Source: an uncultured Eubacteriales bacterium (GTDB lineage: Bacteria > Bacillota > Clostridia > Lachnospirales > Lachnospiraceae). Taken from it: 29,934 nt of DNA. Under the pieces are notes generated by a model. The model saw only the letters and a list, made by a program, of their open reading frames with translations, ran no database searches and had not been told where the DNA came from. The stretch lies in assembly GCA_902772745.1 (NCBI GenBank), contig CACYBV010000216.1, positions 1-29,934 of the forward strand. Reading direction: 5' to 3'. Made by a program: the position numbers and the translations under genes. Shown piece by piece: positions 14,901 to 22,126 of the stretch (position 1 is the stretch's first letter; every line of letters starts with the position of its first letter).

Positions 14901-16852
14901 GCGTCGGAAAATATGCTTTTTCCGCCGAATTTTACGGAATAGATTTTACGGAAATCGGGACGGAAGAGCAGATCATCAGAATCGGGAAAAATCTGGATTA
15001 TATCGGAACGGAAGCCTTTTCAGGAATTGTTCCGCGGAGTTTCCTTGCGGATCCTGAAAACCCCTGTTTCAGCTCCCTCGACGGCGCGCTCCTCTCGAAG
15101 GCCGGGGATTCCCTGATCGAATTTGCGGCGAACGAGACGAAAAACCTTGTGGTGCCCTCCGGCGTCTGCGACATGAACCTTGGTATCCTGAATCAGCTCA
15201 CACAGTATGATCTGTTCTCCGACAGCCGGCCGTTTGAGATTTATCTCCCGGACAGCCTGATCCGGGTTACCGGTTCATCCTTAAATCTGGATGAAGTGAC
15301 TGTACACTGCAGCGCCGGATCTTTTGCGGAAAGCTTTGCCGTCCGTCACGGGCTTCAGCTTTCCTATGAAACGGAGCCGGTACTTTCCGAGTATGAACTG
15401 GAAACCGGAAACAGTGTCCTTCGTTTCGGAATCACGAAAAGCCATGCGATACTGTATGAATTTGAAGGCAATGATGACAGGATTGTCATTCCGGAAGAAG
15501 TTGAGGGCGTTCCTGTTACAGTAATTGGAAACGGCATTGACGACGTTGTTTCTGGCTACGGATTTGACAATGAATGTGAAACGCTGGTTCTCCCGGATAC
15601 GATTGAAGTGATTTCCCAGGAAGCATTCCGGTATTACGGAAGGGTCACGATGACGCTTCCGGAGAGTGTGCGCATGATCGGCGACTTTGCGCTCGATTCC
15701 TGCTATTTTGATATGCAGAAGCTGCCGGATCATCTCGAGTATCTCGGGACCTGTGCGCTTTCGGGGCAGCGGTTCCCGGACGGCCTGCATATTCCGGAAA
15801 GCCTTGAGGAAACCCGTCCCGGCGCTTTTTCCGGGATTAAAACCCCTGTCTTTATCCTGGACGGAGATCAGGATCAGCGGTTCTCAGTGATTGACGGAAG
15901 TCTCTACAGCGCAGACGGGAAGACGCTTCTTGCTTACGCGGATGCGGGGCTTGGAGAAACCGCCGCAGTTCCGGACGGGACGGAAATCATCGGCGATTAT
16001 GCGTTTTCTCAGTCCTCGGTTATAGAAATCAGCCTTCCGGAATCCGTTCGCAGCATCCGTGCACATGCTTTCGAGGGATGTACGAAACTCAGCCGCGTGA
16101 TTTTTTCGGAAGGCCTGGAGGAGATCGGGGACCACGGATTTGCACAGTGTGCACTTACGGAACTGGCGCTTCCTGAGAGCTGTGCAAATATCGGAGCGCA
16201 TGCTTTTTATGCCTGCCGCTCTCTGGAACGGGCAAAGCTTTCTGCATCTGAGATCGGAGAGGAAGCGTTTTACGGCTGTACAGGGCTGAAAGAAGTCGAC
16301 TTCGGGGAACTTTTGACCGTGATCGGGGACAGCGCGTTTTACAATACGGCGGTTAGTGAAATTGTCCTTCCGGACTCGCTGTATGAGATCGGCGATTCCG
16401 CTTTTCTTCTGTATGATTCGGTGGAATGCGATACAGTGCCCTATGTGCTCCGCATCGGGCCGAACCTTCTGGTTCCGGGGGGAGAGGCATTCGGAAACCT
16501 TCCGATCAGCGGATTTGAGGTGTCGGAGGAGAATCCGAATCTTTCATCGGTTTCGGGACTCCTGACGGACCAGGCGCAGAAGGTCATTTATGCCTGCCCG
16601 GCCGGTCTGTCCGGTACGGTTTCTGTTCCGGACGGAATCTTTGAACTTTCCTATGATTCGTTCAGCAACTGCCCGGATGTCGAAGAGCTTGTGATTCCGG
16701 ATTCTGTGGTCGTGATTCATGACGGTACATTTGATACCTACCGCCGGGACGAAAACGGCGAAAGGGTCAGGCTGCCGAAGATTCGCTGCAGCAAAGGCTC
16801 ATCAGCAGAGCGCTTTGCCATCGAACACGACTGGCCGTATACAGCAGAATAA
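11933..16852 (+). CDS. giant lipoprotein: clostripain-like (C11) peptidase plus BspA-type leucine-rich repeats
   Basis: The protein has 1639 residues from ATG 11933. An earlier in-frame ATG at 11906 overlaps corA and would spoil the signal peptide. The lipoprotein signal MKRFLCIFLTVILLMGTLASC gives lipid-modified Cys21. A Ser/Thr/Glu/Gly-rich spacer covers about 22-115. A C11 caspase-fold peptidase domain starts at KWTVMVYMIGSNLE (about 125), with catalytic His235 in WDHGGG and Cys282 in FDACLMG. After a linker domain, two blocks of BspA/LRR_5 repeats (about 760-1140 and 1150-1620) carry the pattern IGxxAFxxCxxLxxxxLPxxLxxI, each block introduced by a VIPEEV(D/E)GVP(L/V)TVIGN motif. Clostripains cleave after Arg or Lys. 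The repeats usually bind host or surface ligands. Expected location is the outer face of the membrane or wall. Confidence 0.9.
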   Translation: MKRFLCIFLTVILLMGTLASCKKGSAPDEGSSGTAGTETQTGNVPETEKEAGKDSSETAGGSGFQDSGSSESESGGDRTPAYEYTEEENPEDSDEITRALARKNQQFNADDAVLSEILISPEEEKKWTVMVYMIGSNLESSLGAASSDIAEMEASGIDLSDKNLILYTGGSTRWQSDVPCDRNCILDMSKESEDRIVASTAKNADMGAKETLSSFVNFCTEYYPAEHTALILWDHGGGPLWGYGSDELFRGDGLTLPEMSLAMSSTAFSGTKDLDFVGFDACLMGNIENMTVWSGFADYYVGSEELEPGDGWNYEFLRILNETDDPLRITSEIVDSFSSYYDKKRSEHYNPDLTLSVADLSETMNVQIALQEAAEKMLDNIRLGKMAELAVMRKEVKSFGLTGKAEEGTLFAYDLVDLTDFCEGLSALAPEAAENLRECLSRLIVKNYANVENAGGVTMYYPDSNRSQFYEARESYENLQLNGSYLDYLGQLSRIWQESERKDWTIDPPVFEDGGYVIRLSEEQQEEMVSCSCSIISMVDEGQFRMLLDNFPVEPDADGVLHLPQDPEIVCLESGGEKKVWPAAVVEQTKKRTVYETLNSRLYSGGVNSILRLVGDNVGIGIVLSGDGKSEKLSVLTVNSASTSIDSSGKETVNVSNYEAVYNHFQEKIPTVSQNGDLLPFSEWKDGDISGLSSVILSDSFGFLLVPLSETSDSNCYYLVTIQDANGSLYTAEPVKIEPEISYETKEVRTDAGVIYYHVYTDHAELYGYNGTDTELVIPEEVDGVPLTVIGNAFGKLIQFAQNGYFPLQSVTLPDSITEIASGAFFSCIDLTSINFPENLEKIGNSAFSNTGITEAVLPSGIKEIGAYAFAYCPALQRIVLPDQAEHIGRGVTAMDWELQEIALSDRNAFYTVTDGALYTKDHKVLVAFPAAAEGNFTVHPDTEEIGQDCFSCTRLSEIVLPEGLRTIRNYAFYDSGQLSMPVLPESLRSVGKYAFSAEFYGIDFTEIGTEEQIIRIGKNLDYIGTEAFSGIVPRSFLADPENPCFSSLDGALLSKAGDSLIEFAANETKNLVVPSGVCDMNLGILNQLTQYDLFSDSRPFEIYLPDSLIRVTGSSLNLDEVTVHCSAGSFAESFAVRHGLQLSYETEPVLSEYELETGNSVLRFGITKSHAILYEFEGNDDRIVIPEEVEGVPVTVIGNGIDDVVSGYGFDNECETLVLPDTIEVISQEAFRYYGRVTMTLPESVRMIGDFALDSCYFDMQKLPDHLEYLGTCALSGQRFPDGLHIPESLEETRPGAFSGIKTPVFILDGDQDQRFSVIDGSLYSADGKTLLAYADAGLGETAAVPDGTEIIGDYAFSQSSVIEISLPESVRSIRAHAFEGCTKLSRVIFSEGLEEIGDHGFAQCALTELALPESCANIGAHAFYACRSLERAKLSASEIGEEAFYGCTGLKEVDFGELLTVIGDSAFYNTAVSEIVLPDSLYEIGDSAFLLYDSVECDTVPYVLRIGPNLLVPGGEAFGNLPISGFEVSEENPNLSSVSGLLTDQAQKVIYACPAGLSGTVSVPDGIFELSYDSFSNCPDVEELVIPDSVVVIHDGTFDTYRRDENGERVRLPKIRCSKGSSAERFAIEHDWPYTAE

Positions 16853-16870
16853 GCGGAGGGGAGACCCCGT

Positions 16871-17611
16871 ATGAGTCTTTATGCAATCGGCGACCTGCAT
16901 CTGCATTTTCAGACGGAACTGAAAGCCCATATCCAGACCAAGGGCGTCTGGAAAAACCATGAGGAAAAGTTTCGGAAAAACTGTGAAAAAATGATCGGAC
17001 CCGGGGACACCCTGGTCCTTCTCGGTGACCACAGCTGGGGGAAAGATTTCCCGGAATGCGATGCGGATTTTCAGTATATCTGTGATCTTCCGGGCAGGAA
17101 AATCCTGACGCGCGGGAATCATGACATGTTCTGGGACGTGAAAAAGACGCAGAAACTGAATGAGAAGTTCAGCGGGAAACTCAAATTCCTGCAGGGAGAT
17201 TACCTCCCTTATGAGGACGTCGCCCTCGTCGCAACGAAGGGATTCACCTTTGAAGGCCCCTTTTACCTGAACGGCCGCGGACAGATCACGGGCTGGGACG
17301 AGAAGGCGGAGGAGCGGGCGAAAAAGCTTGTCGAACGGGAGGCGCTGAGGCTTCTGGAAGGGCTGGAGAAGGCCCGAAAGGACGGGTACCGCAGGATCAT
17401 CATCTGCCTTCATTATCCGCCGACGAATATTCTGGAGCGGGAAAGCGCGTTCACGAATCTGGCCCGCGAATACGGAGCAGAACAGCTTTTGTACGCGCAC
17501 TGCCATGGGGAAACACGCTTTTATGACAGCATCATGGGGGAACACAGAGGAACAGAATACAGTCTGGTTTCCGGGGATTTTCTTCGCTGGAAACCGATGA
17601 AGGTACTGTAG
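16871..17611 (+). CDS. metallophosphoesterase (calcineurin-like fold)
   Basis: The 246-residue soluble protein starts at ATG 16871 behind GGAGGGGAG. The dinuclear metal motifs appear in order: GDLHLH (Asp8, His10), LLGDHSWG (Asp53), RGNHDM (Asn83, His84, Asp85), LHYPPT (His181) and AHCHGE (His210, His212). The family hydrolyses phosphomonoesters or diesters with Mn or Fe. GDHSWG in place of the usual GD-x-x-D is a feature of a small clostridial subgroup. The substrate is unknown. It follows the clostripain-LRR gene by 18 bases and precedes a DUF554 membrane protein, and the three may be co-transcribed. Confidence 0.9.
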   Translation: MSLYAIGDLHLHFQTELKAHIQTKGVWKNHEEKFRKNCEKMIGPGDTLVLLGDHSWGKDFPECDADFQYICDLPGRKILTRGNHDMFWDVKKTQKLNEKFSGKLKFLQGDYLPYEDVALVATKGFTFEGPFYLNGRGQITGWDEKAEERAKKLVEREALRLLEGLEKARKDGYRRIIICLHYPPTNILERESAFTNLAREYGAEQLLYAHCHGETRFYDSIMGEHRGTEYSLVSGDFLRWKPMKVL

Positions 17612-17644
17612 TTTTCAGTCAAATTGTGACGGGGGGAAATCAAT

Positions 17645-18376
17645 ATGCCAATCGGAGTTCTGGTCAATACCTGTGCCATCGCACTCGGAGGAGTTCTCGG
17701 GGCGCTTGTCGGAAAAAAACTGCCTGACCGGCTGAAAACGACGCTGAACATGATCTTCGGCGCCTGCGCAATGACCATGGGCATTGCATCGATCGTCCTG
17801 ATGAAGAACATGCCCGCGGTAATCTTTTCGGTGATTATGGGAACGGTTATCGGGGTCGCAGTCAAACTCGGCGATAAGATCAGCAGTGCGGCGGAGGGCA
17901 TGCAGAAGCTGATCGGAAAGGCCGTAAAACCGCCGAAAGGCGGGATGAGCGAAGAGGAATTCACTTCGACCCTCGTCACGGTAATCGTACTGTTCTGCGC
18001 GAGCGGGACCGGCATTTACGGCTCGATCGTTTCCGGGATGAACGGCGACCACAGCATCCTGATCGCAAAATCCATCCTCGACTTTTTTACGGCGATGATC
18101 TTCGCCTGTTCTCTGGGAATGGTCGTTTCCTTCATTTCGGTGCCCCAGGTCGTGATTTTTCTGCTGCTGTTCTTCCTCGCGCGGCTGATTTTCCCGCTGA
18201 CGAACGACACGATGATCTGCGACTTTAAAGCCTGCGGCGGAATCATCCTGATCGCGACGGGCTTTCGGATGCTGAAGCTGAAGGAATTCCCGGTTGCTGA
18301 CATGATTCCGGCGATGCTGATCGTAATGCCCATAAGCTTCCTGTGGGTGCAGTACGTGCTTCCGCTGATTTCGTGA
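17645..18376 (+). CDS. DUF554 family membrane protein
   Basis: This is a 243-residue integral membrane protein with about seven hydrophobic segments, starting at ATG 17645 behind a G-rich ribosome site. It opens PIGVLVNTCAIALGGVLGAL and contains GGIILIATGFRMLKLK near the end, both diagnostic of DUF554 (YdfK-like) proteins. GTVIGVAVKLGDKI and FCASGTGIYGSIVSGMNGDH are further family blocks. The molecular function is not known for the family. A transport role is usually guessed. It precedes the P-loop/AlkD gene by 13 bases, so the two probably share a message. Confidence 0.9.
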   Translation: MPIGVLVNTCAIALGGVLGALVGKKLPDRLKTTLNMIFGACAMTMGIASIVLMKNMPAVIFSVIMGTVIGVAVKLGDKISSAAEGMQKLIGKAVKPPKGGMSEEEFTSTLVTVIVLFCASGTGIYGSIVSGMNGDHSILIAKSILDFFTAMIFACSLGMVVSFISVPQVVIFLLLFFLARLIFPLTNDTMICDFKACGGIILIATGFRMLKLKEFPVADMIPAMLIVMPISFLWVQYVLPLIS

Positions 18377-18389
18377 AAAGGGGAAAATT

Positions 18390-19628
18390 ATGACTGAAAA
18401 CATCATTGTCTGCGGACTGAACGGATCCGGGAAAAGCAGCTTCGGGAAGCTCCTTTCTGTAACGCTTGGCTGCCGGCTTAAAGATGCGGAGGATTATTAT
18501 TTTCCGGAAAAACAGAATATCGATTACCGGGATCCTTCGTCCGGATATCCATATGGGAAAACCCGCACAAAGGAAGAATGCGCGGCGCTTCTCCTTCAGG
18601 ATATCCGGATCAGCAAGGGCTTGGTGTTTGCGGCTGTGGACGGTGATTTCGGCGAAGAAGTTTCCGGGAAATTCACGTCGGCCGTCCTTCTGTCCGCGCC
18701 GAAAGAGCTGAGGATGCAGAGAATCCGGCATCGGTCGGAAGAGCGGTTTGGAGACCGTGTGAAACCCGGTGGCGATCTTTATGAACAGGAGGAAGCATTC
18801 TTCCGGCATGCGGAGAATACGGATGAATCGCGGCCGGAGAGATGGCTCGAAAAACTGCGGATCCCCGTGATTCGGATCGACGGGGCTGAAGGCCTTGTAG
18901 AGAACCTGCGGACAGTTGTACGCCGGATGGACGATCGGGAACGGGTCCGGGCAGCGCTTTTTGAGCACCGGGACGAAGAGTATGCGGATTTCCAGAGCGG
19001 ACTGATTCCGGGAATTCCGGCTGAGCGCATGATCGGTGTGCGTACGCCGGACCTCCGGGCACTTGCGAAGACGCTTTCCTTCATGGAAACGCTTCAGCCG
19101 GGACCGGTAAGGGCTTTCCTTTCGGACCTTCCGCATTATTATTTTGATGAAGACCAGCTGCATGTTTTCCTGATTTCGGAGGAAAAGGACTTTGACCGGT
19201 GCCTCGAGAAGACGGAAGCTTTTCTGCCCTGTATCAATAACTGGGCGAGCTGCGACCAGCTTTCTCCGAGAGCATTCCGGAAAACGCCGGAGCGGCTGCT
19301 TCCTTCGATCCGGCGCTGGATCAGGTCCGATCACACCTATACGGTTCGCTTTGCAGTCGGCTGCCTGATGCGGTATTTTCTTGATAATCGTTTCGATCCT
19401 TCGTATCCTGAGATGGTTGCTTCCATCCGCACGGAAGAATACTATGTCCGCATGATGATTGCCTGGTACTTTGCGACCGCGCTCTCGAAGCAGTATGACG
19501 CGGTGCTGCCGTATCTTCTGGACCGCCGCTTGGATCCCTGGACGCACAGCAAGGCCATTCAGAAAGCAGCGGAGAGCCGGAGGATGACGGAAGAGCAGAA
19601 AGCATATCTTCGGACATTGAAACAGTAA
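18390..19628 (+). CDS. fusion: P-loop nucleoside-kinase-like domain + AlkD-type DNA alkylation repair domain
   Basis: This is one uninterrupted 412-residue frame from ATG 18390 (AAAAGGGG upstream). Residues 1-178 form a small P-loop NTPase: IIVCGLNGSGKSSFGKLL with Walker Lys15, a short-chain-kinase-like LLSAPKELRMQRI and a lid-like HRSEERFGDRV. Residues 180-412 are a HEAT-like DNA alkylation repair domain: GVRTPDLRALAK, LPHYYFDEDQLH, INNWASCDQL, then RFAVGCLMRYFLD, AWYFATAL and WTHSKAIQKAAES. Trp285, Asp289 and Trp359 match the catalytic spacing of AlkD (Trp-x3-Asp and a Trp about 70 residues later). AlkD removes bulky or positively charged alkyl bases without flipping them. The N-terminal partner is unusual. 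An ATG at the junction (18927) lacks a ribosome site, so a true fusion is favoured. Confidence 0.88.
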   Translation: MTENIIVCGLNGSGKSSFGKLLSVTLGCRLKDAEDYYFPEKQNIDYRDPSSGYPYGKTRTKEECAALLLQDIRISKGLVFAAVDGDFGEEVSGKFTSAVLLSAPKELRMQRIRHRSEERFGDRVKPGGDLYEQEEAFFRHAENTDESRPERWLEKLRIPVIRIDGAEGLVENLRTVVRRMDDRERVRAALFEHRDEEYADFQSGLIPGIPAERMIGVRTPDLRALAKTLSFMETLQPGPVRAFLSDLPHYYFDEDQLHVFLISEEKDFDRCLEKTEAFLPCINNWASCDQLSPRAFRKTPERLLPSIRRWIRSDHTYTVRFAVGCLMRYFLDNRFDPSYPEMVASIRTEEYYVRMMIAWYFATALSKQYDAVLPYLLDRRLDPWTHSKAIQKAAESRRMTEEQKAYLRTLKQ

Positions 19629-19686
19629 TCTCCCGGTACAGGCCGAAAGATACACAAATTCATAAAACGCGCTTGTATGAAAGAAA

Positions 19687-19721
19687 GCCCCGAAGGAGAT
19701 GCAAAAGTTCTCTTTCGGGGC
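19687..19721. terminator. bidirectional intrinsic terminator between convergent genes
   Basis: GCCCCGAA-G-GAGA (19687-19699) pairs with TCTC-T-TTCGGGGC (19709-19721). It is followed by AGCTTCTTTGTT on the plus strand and by TTTCTTTC on the minus strand. It lies between the AlkD fusion gene and the gamma-glutamyltransferase gene. The remaining bases of 19629-19800 show nothing clear. Confidence 0.85.
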
Positions 19722-19800
19722 AGCTTCTTTGTTCAAGACTCAGGTATCACTGCAACCTGTATTGCCTCTTGCAGGCAGTAAAAAACTCGCTGTCAGAACT

Positions 19801-21429
19801 TCAGAAGCATGCGATATTGCTGTCGGTGCGGGACTCTGTGCCGGCGGCGAGAACGCCGTTATCGAAACGCACGATCATCTGGCCGCGTCCGAAAGAACCG
19901 ACCGGCTCGGTACGGACGATGTCATGACCGCACGACGAAAGGGCTTCCGAAAGCCCCGGATCGAATCTCTGCTCCACTGCGACTCTTCCGTCCCGAAGCC
20001 ACTGAAACCGCGGAACATCCAGGGCCTGCTGCGGGTTCATATTGAAATCGACATAGTTTGAAACCACCTGCACATGTCCCTGCGGCTGCATGTAACCGCC
20101 CATAACCCCGAATGGCCCGACCGGGAGACCGTCCTTCATCATAAAGCCGGGAATAATCGTATGATAGCTGCGTTTTCCGGGGCGGATGAAGTTCGCGTCT
20201 GAGGGGTTCAGCGAAAAATCCGAACCGCGGTTCTGAAGTGCGATACCGGTTTTCGGGATAACGATTCCGGAGCCGAAACCGCTGTAATTGGACTGGATAT
20301 ACGAAACCATATTGCCCTCCGAATCTGCGGCGCACAGATATACCGTACCGCTCTTCGGGGGGATTTTGTGTGTAAAAACCTGCGCCCGGTCCGTGATATC
20401 CCCCGCACGCTCTGCACCGTATCGGGGCTGCAGCAGGTCGTGGTAATCAACAGGCATATCAAAAGGATCCGTGACGGAATGCAGTGCGTCAGCAAACGCG
20501 ATTTTCAGCGCTTCGATCTGCAGGTGCTTTGTTTCAACGGAATCCGGGTCCGAAAGTTTAAATTCCTTCAGGATATTCAGCGCCATCAGTGCGACAATAC
20601 CCTGTCCGTTCGGGGGAATCTCACAGATTTCGAAGCCCCGGTAGTTCACGCGTATCGGCTCGACCCACTGGGGTTTATAGGCTTCGAGATCGGATTTTCT
20701 GAGGAATCCTCCGTATCTGCGGCTTTCCCGATCGATCCGGTCTCCGAGTTCCCCGAAATACAGGGCGTCGGTGTCGGTTTCCGCGAGAAGCTGCAGTGTA
20801 TCCGCATGATCGGGAAGCTTTACAAGATCGCCTGCCTTCGGTGCCTCGCCGCCGAAAGTGAAAGTGTCAAACCAGGCTTTAAAGCAGTCTCCGCGCAGAA
20901 CGTTCCGGTAGGCGGCGAGCGCGTTCTGCCAGTTTTTTGCGATATTCGGCGTGATGGCATAGCCGTCCCGGGCGTAACGGATCGCCGGCGCGAGATTGTC
21001 CCCGAGGCTGTGCTTTCCGAAACGTGCGGTGAGTTCCTTCCAGGCCTTCACAGCGCCGGGGACCGTGACCGGGGTCCAGCCGAGCCGCGGCATTTTTCCG
21101 TGAGCATCTTTTCCTGTGGAGAGAATCGCTTCCGCAGACGCTGCCATCGGCGCCGGACCGCTCGAATTCAGTCCGTAAAGCTTGCGCTCCTTTTCATGCC
21201 AGATCAGCGCGAAAGCGTCCGCCCCGAGCCCGTTGTCTGTAGGCTCCGAAACTGTGAGCGTGGATGCGGCCGCGACAACCGCATCGACTGCATTTCCGCC
21301 GGAAAGGAGGACCTGCAGTCCGGCGGAGGAAGCCATCGGGCAGGAACTGCAGACCATCCCGTTTCTGGCATAGAGCGGGAAACGCTGGGAAAGATACTTC
21401 TGAAATAAAGGATCAAATGTCGGATTCAT
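19801..21429 (-). CDS. gamma-glutamyltransferase family protein (YwrD-like)
   Basis: The 542-residue protein starts at ATG 21429, with AAGGAG 11 bases upstream and a strong promoter at 21464-21492. It carries the Ntn-hydrolase GGT signature: GLQVLLSGGNAVDAVVAA near residue 37, EPTDNGLGADAF near residue 62, LGWTPVTVPGAVKAW, PPNGQG, and the self-cleavage site KSGTVYLCAADSEGN with the probable nucleophile Thr362. GGYMQPQGHVQV and PRFQWL near the end belong to the small subunit. No signal peptide is visible, unlike periplasmic GGTs, so it resembles the intracellular YwrD/acylase-like branch. These enzymes cleave gamma-glutamyl or acyl amide bonds. The substrate here is unknown. It is likely monocistronic. 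Confidence 0.92.
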   Translation of the reverse strand: MNPTFDPLFQKYLSQRFPLYARNGMVCSSCPMASSAGLQVLLSGGNAVDAVVAAASTLTVSEPTDNGLGADAFALIWHEKERKLYGLNSSGPAPMAASAEAILSTGKDAHGKMPRLGWTPVTVPGAVKAWKELTARFGKHSLGDNLAPAIRYARDGYAITPNIAKNWQNALAAYRNVLRGDCFKAWFDTFTFGGEAPKAGDLVKLPDHADTLQLLAETDTDALYFGELGDRIDRESRRYGGFLRKSDLEAYKPQWVEPIRVNYRGFEICEIPPNGQGIVALMALNILKEFKLSDPDSVETKHLQIEALKIAFADALHSVTDPFDMPVDYHDLLQPRYGAERAGDITDRAQVFTHKIPPKSGTVYLCAADSEGNMVSYIQSNYSGFGSGIVIPKTGIALQNRGSDFSLNPSDANFIRPGKRSYHTIIPGFMMKDGLPVGPFGVMGGYMQPQGHVQVVSNYVDFNMNPQQALDVPRFQWLRDGRVAVEQRFDPGLSEALSSCGHDIVRTEPVGSFGRGQMIVRFDNGVLAAGTESRTDSNIACF

Positions 21430-21463
21430 GGTGCTCTGTTCTCCTTTTTTGTATCATATACAG

Positions 21464-21492
21464 ATTATAATTCAGCTTCGGCTTCCGTGCAA
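21464..21492 (-). promoter_or_regulatory. promoter of the gamma-glutamyltransferase gene
   Basis: On the minus strand TTGCAC (21492-21487), 17 bases, then a perfect TATAAT (21469-21464), about 35 bases ahead of the start codon. Confidence 0.8.
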
Positions 21493-21534
21493 GCCCGAAA
21501 GGACCGGAATAATCTGGAGATTCTCCTTTTTTTA

Positions 21535-21564
21535 TTGCATAGAACTCACAGTATGTGTTAAGAT
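21535..21564 (+). promoter_or_regulatory. promoter of the 21616 gene
   Basis: TTGCAT (21535-21540), an 18-base spacer and TAAGAT (21559-21564), about 50 bases ahead of ATG 21616. It is divergent from the gamma-glutamyltransferase promoter. Confidence 0.65.
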
Positions 21565-21615
21565 AAAACCAAAGGGCAGGCAGTCTGTCCGTATCTTAAC
21601 AAGGGAGGTTTTTCA

Positions 21616-22035
21616 ATGAATCTGGTCGGAAAATGGAAAGTCTGTCAGATGATGAGTTTTGATTCGGAATCCGGCAGTCTGGTCTACAAAACGAAGGATG
21701 AGCTGTCCGCTCAGGGAGACGAAAACGAAGCGCTCCGGATGTTCGGTACTTTGGTCGAATTCACAGAAGACGGCGAAGTGATTATGCTGCTCCCGATCCC
21801 GGAAGGCGTAAGCCAGGAACAGATCGACGAGGCGGTGAAATCCGGCAAGGCGGAGATCCGCGACGGAATGATCGCCATGGAAAAGAAGGCATGGAAGGAG
21901 GAAGACGGGAAATACTTTTACGACAGCGGCACCAAGGGCGAAGTCCTCGGGAAGCCGGTTTCTCCCTGGGTGGAGCTGACGATAGAGGACGGACTCCTTG
22001 TCATACCGATGATGAAGCTTGAGAAAGTGGAGTGA
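21616..22035 (+). CDS. hypothetical protein, 139 aa, lipocalin-like start
   Basis: The ORF starts at ATG 21616 behind AAGGGAGG. The protein begins MNLVGKWKVCQMMSFDSESG. A short GKW element followed by alternating beta-type and turn segments such as LVEFTEDGEVIMLLPIP and DGLLVIPMMKLEKVE suggests a small beta-barrel of the lipocalin-like kind, but I do not recognise a named family. It is soluble, strongly acidic, without signal peptide or cysteine pairs. It has its own promoter and is followed 91 bases later by the GH10 gene, which may read from the same transcript. The function is unknown. Confidence 0.8.
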   Translation: MNLVGKWKVCQMMSFDSESGSLVYKTKDELSAQGDENEALRMFGTLVEFTEDGEVIMLLPIPEGVSQEQIDEAVKSGKAEIRDGMIAMEKKAWKEEDGKYFYDSGTKGEVLGKPVSPWVELTIEDGLLVIPMMKLEKVE

Positions 22036-22126
22036 CAGGCAGATAACAGAACTTCGCCGGACGTTTTTTCGAAACAGGAATCATTCGAATTTGTCAGTCT
22101 GAGCGTACAGAAAGGAGTGCAGAAAA

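Noticed and set aside
14255..16750. Repeated sequence in the giant gene considered as CRISPR or tandem DNA repeats
   Set aside because: The similarity is at protein level (leucine-rich repeats of about 23 residues) and diverged at DNA level. There are no identical repeats with unique spacers.
18243..19736. 497-residue minus-strand ORF over the DUF554 and AlkD-fusion genes
   Set aside because: It is antisense to two well-recognised genes. The protein is rich in Arg/Pro/Phe with no motif, and it has no promoter or ribosome site. It is a by-product of G+C-biased codons on the other strand.
20368..21408. 346-residue plus-strand ORF inside the gamma-glutamyltransferase gene
   Set aside because: It is antisense to an intact GGT with its own promoter and nucleophile motif.
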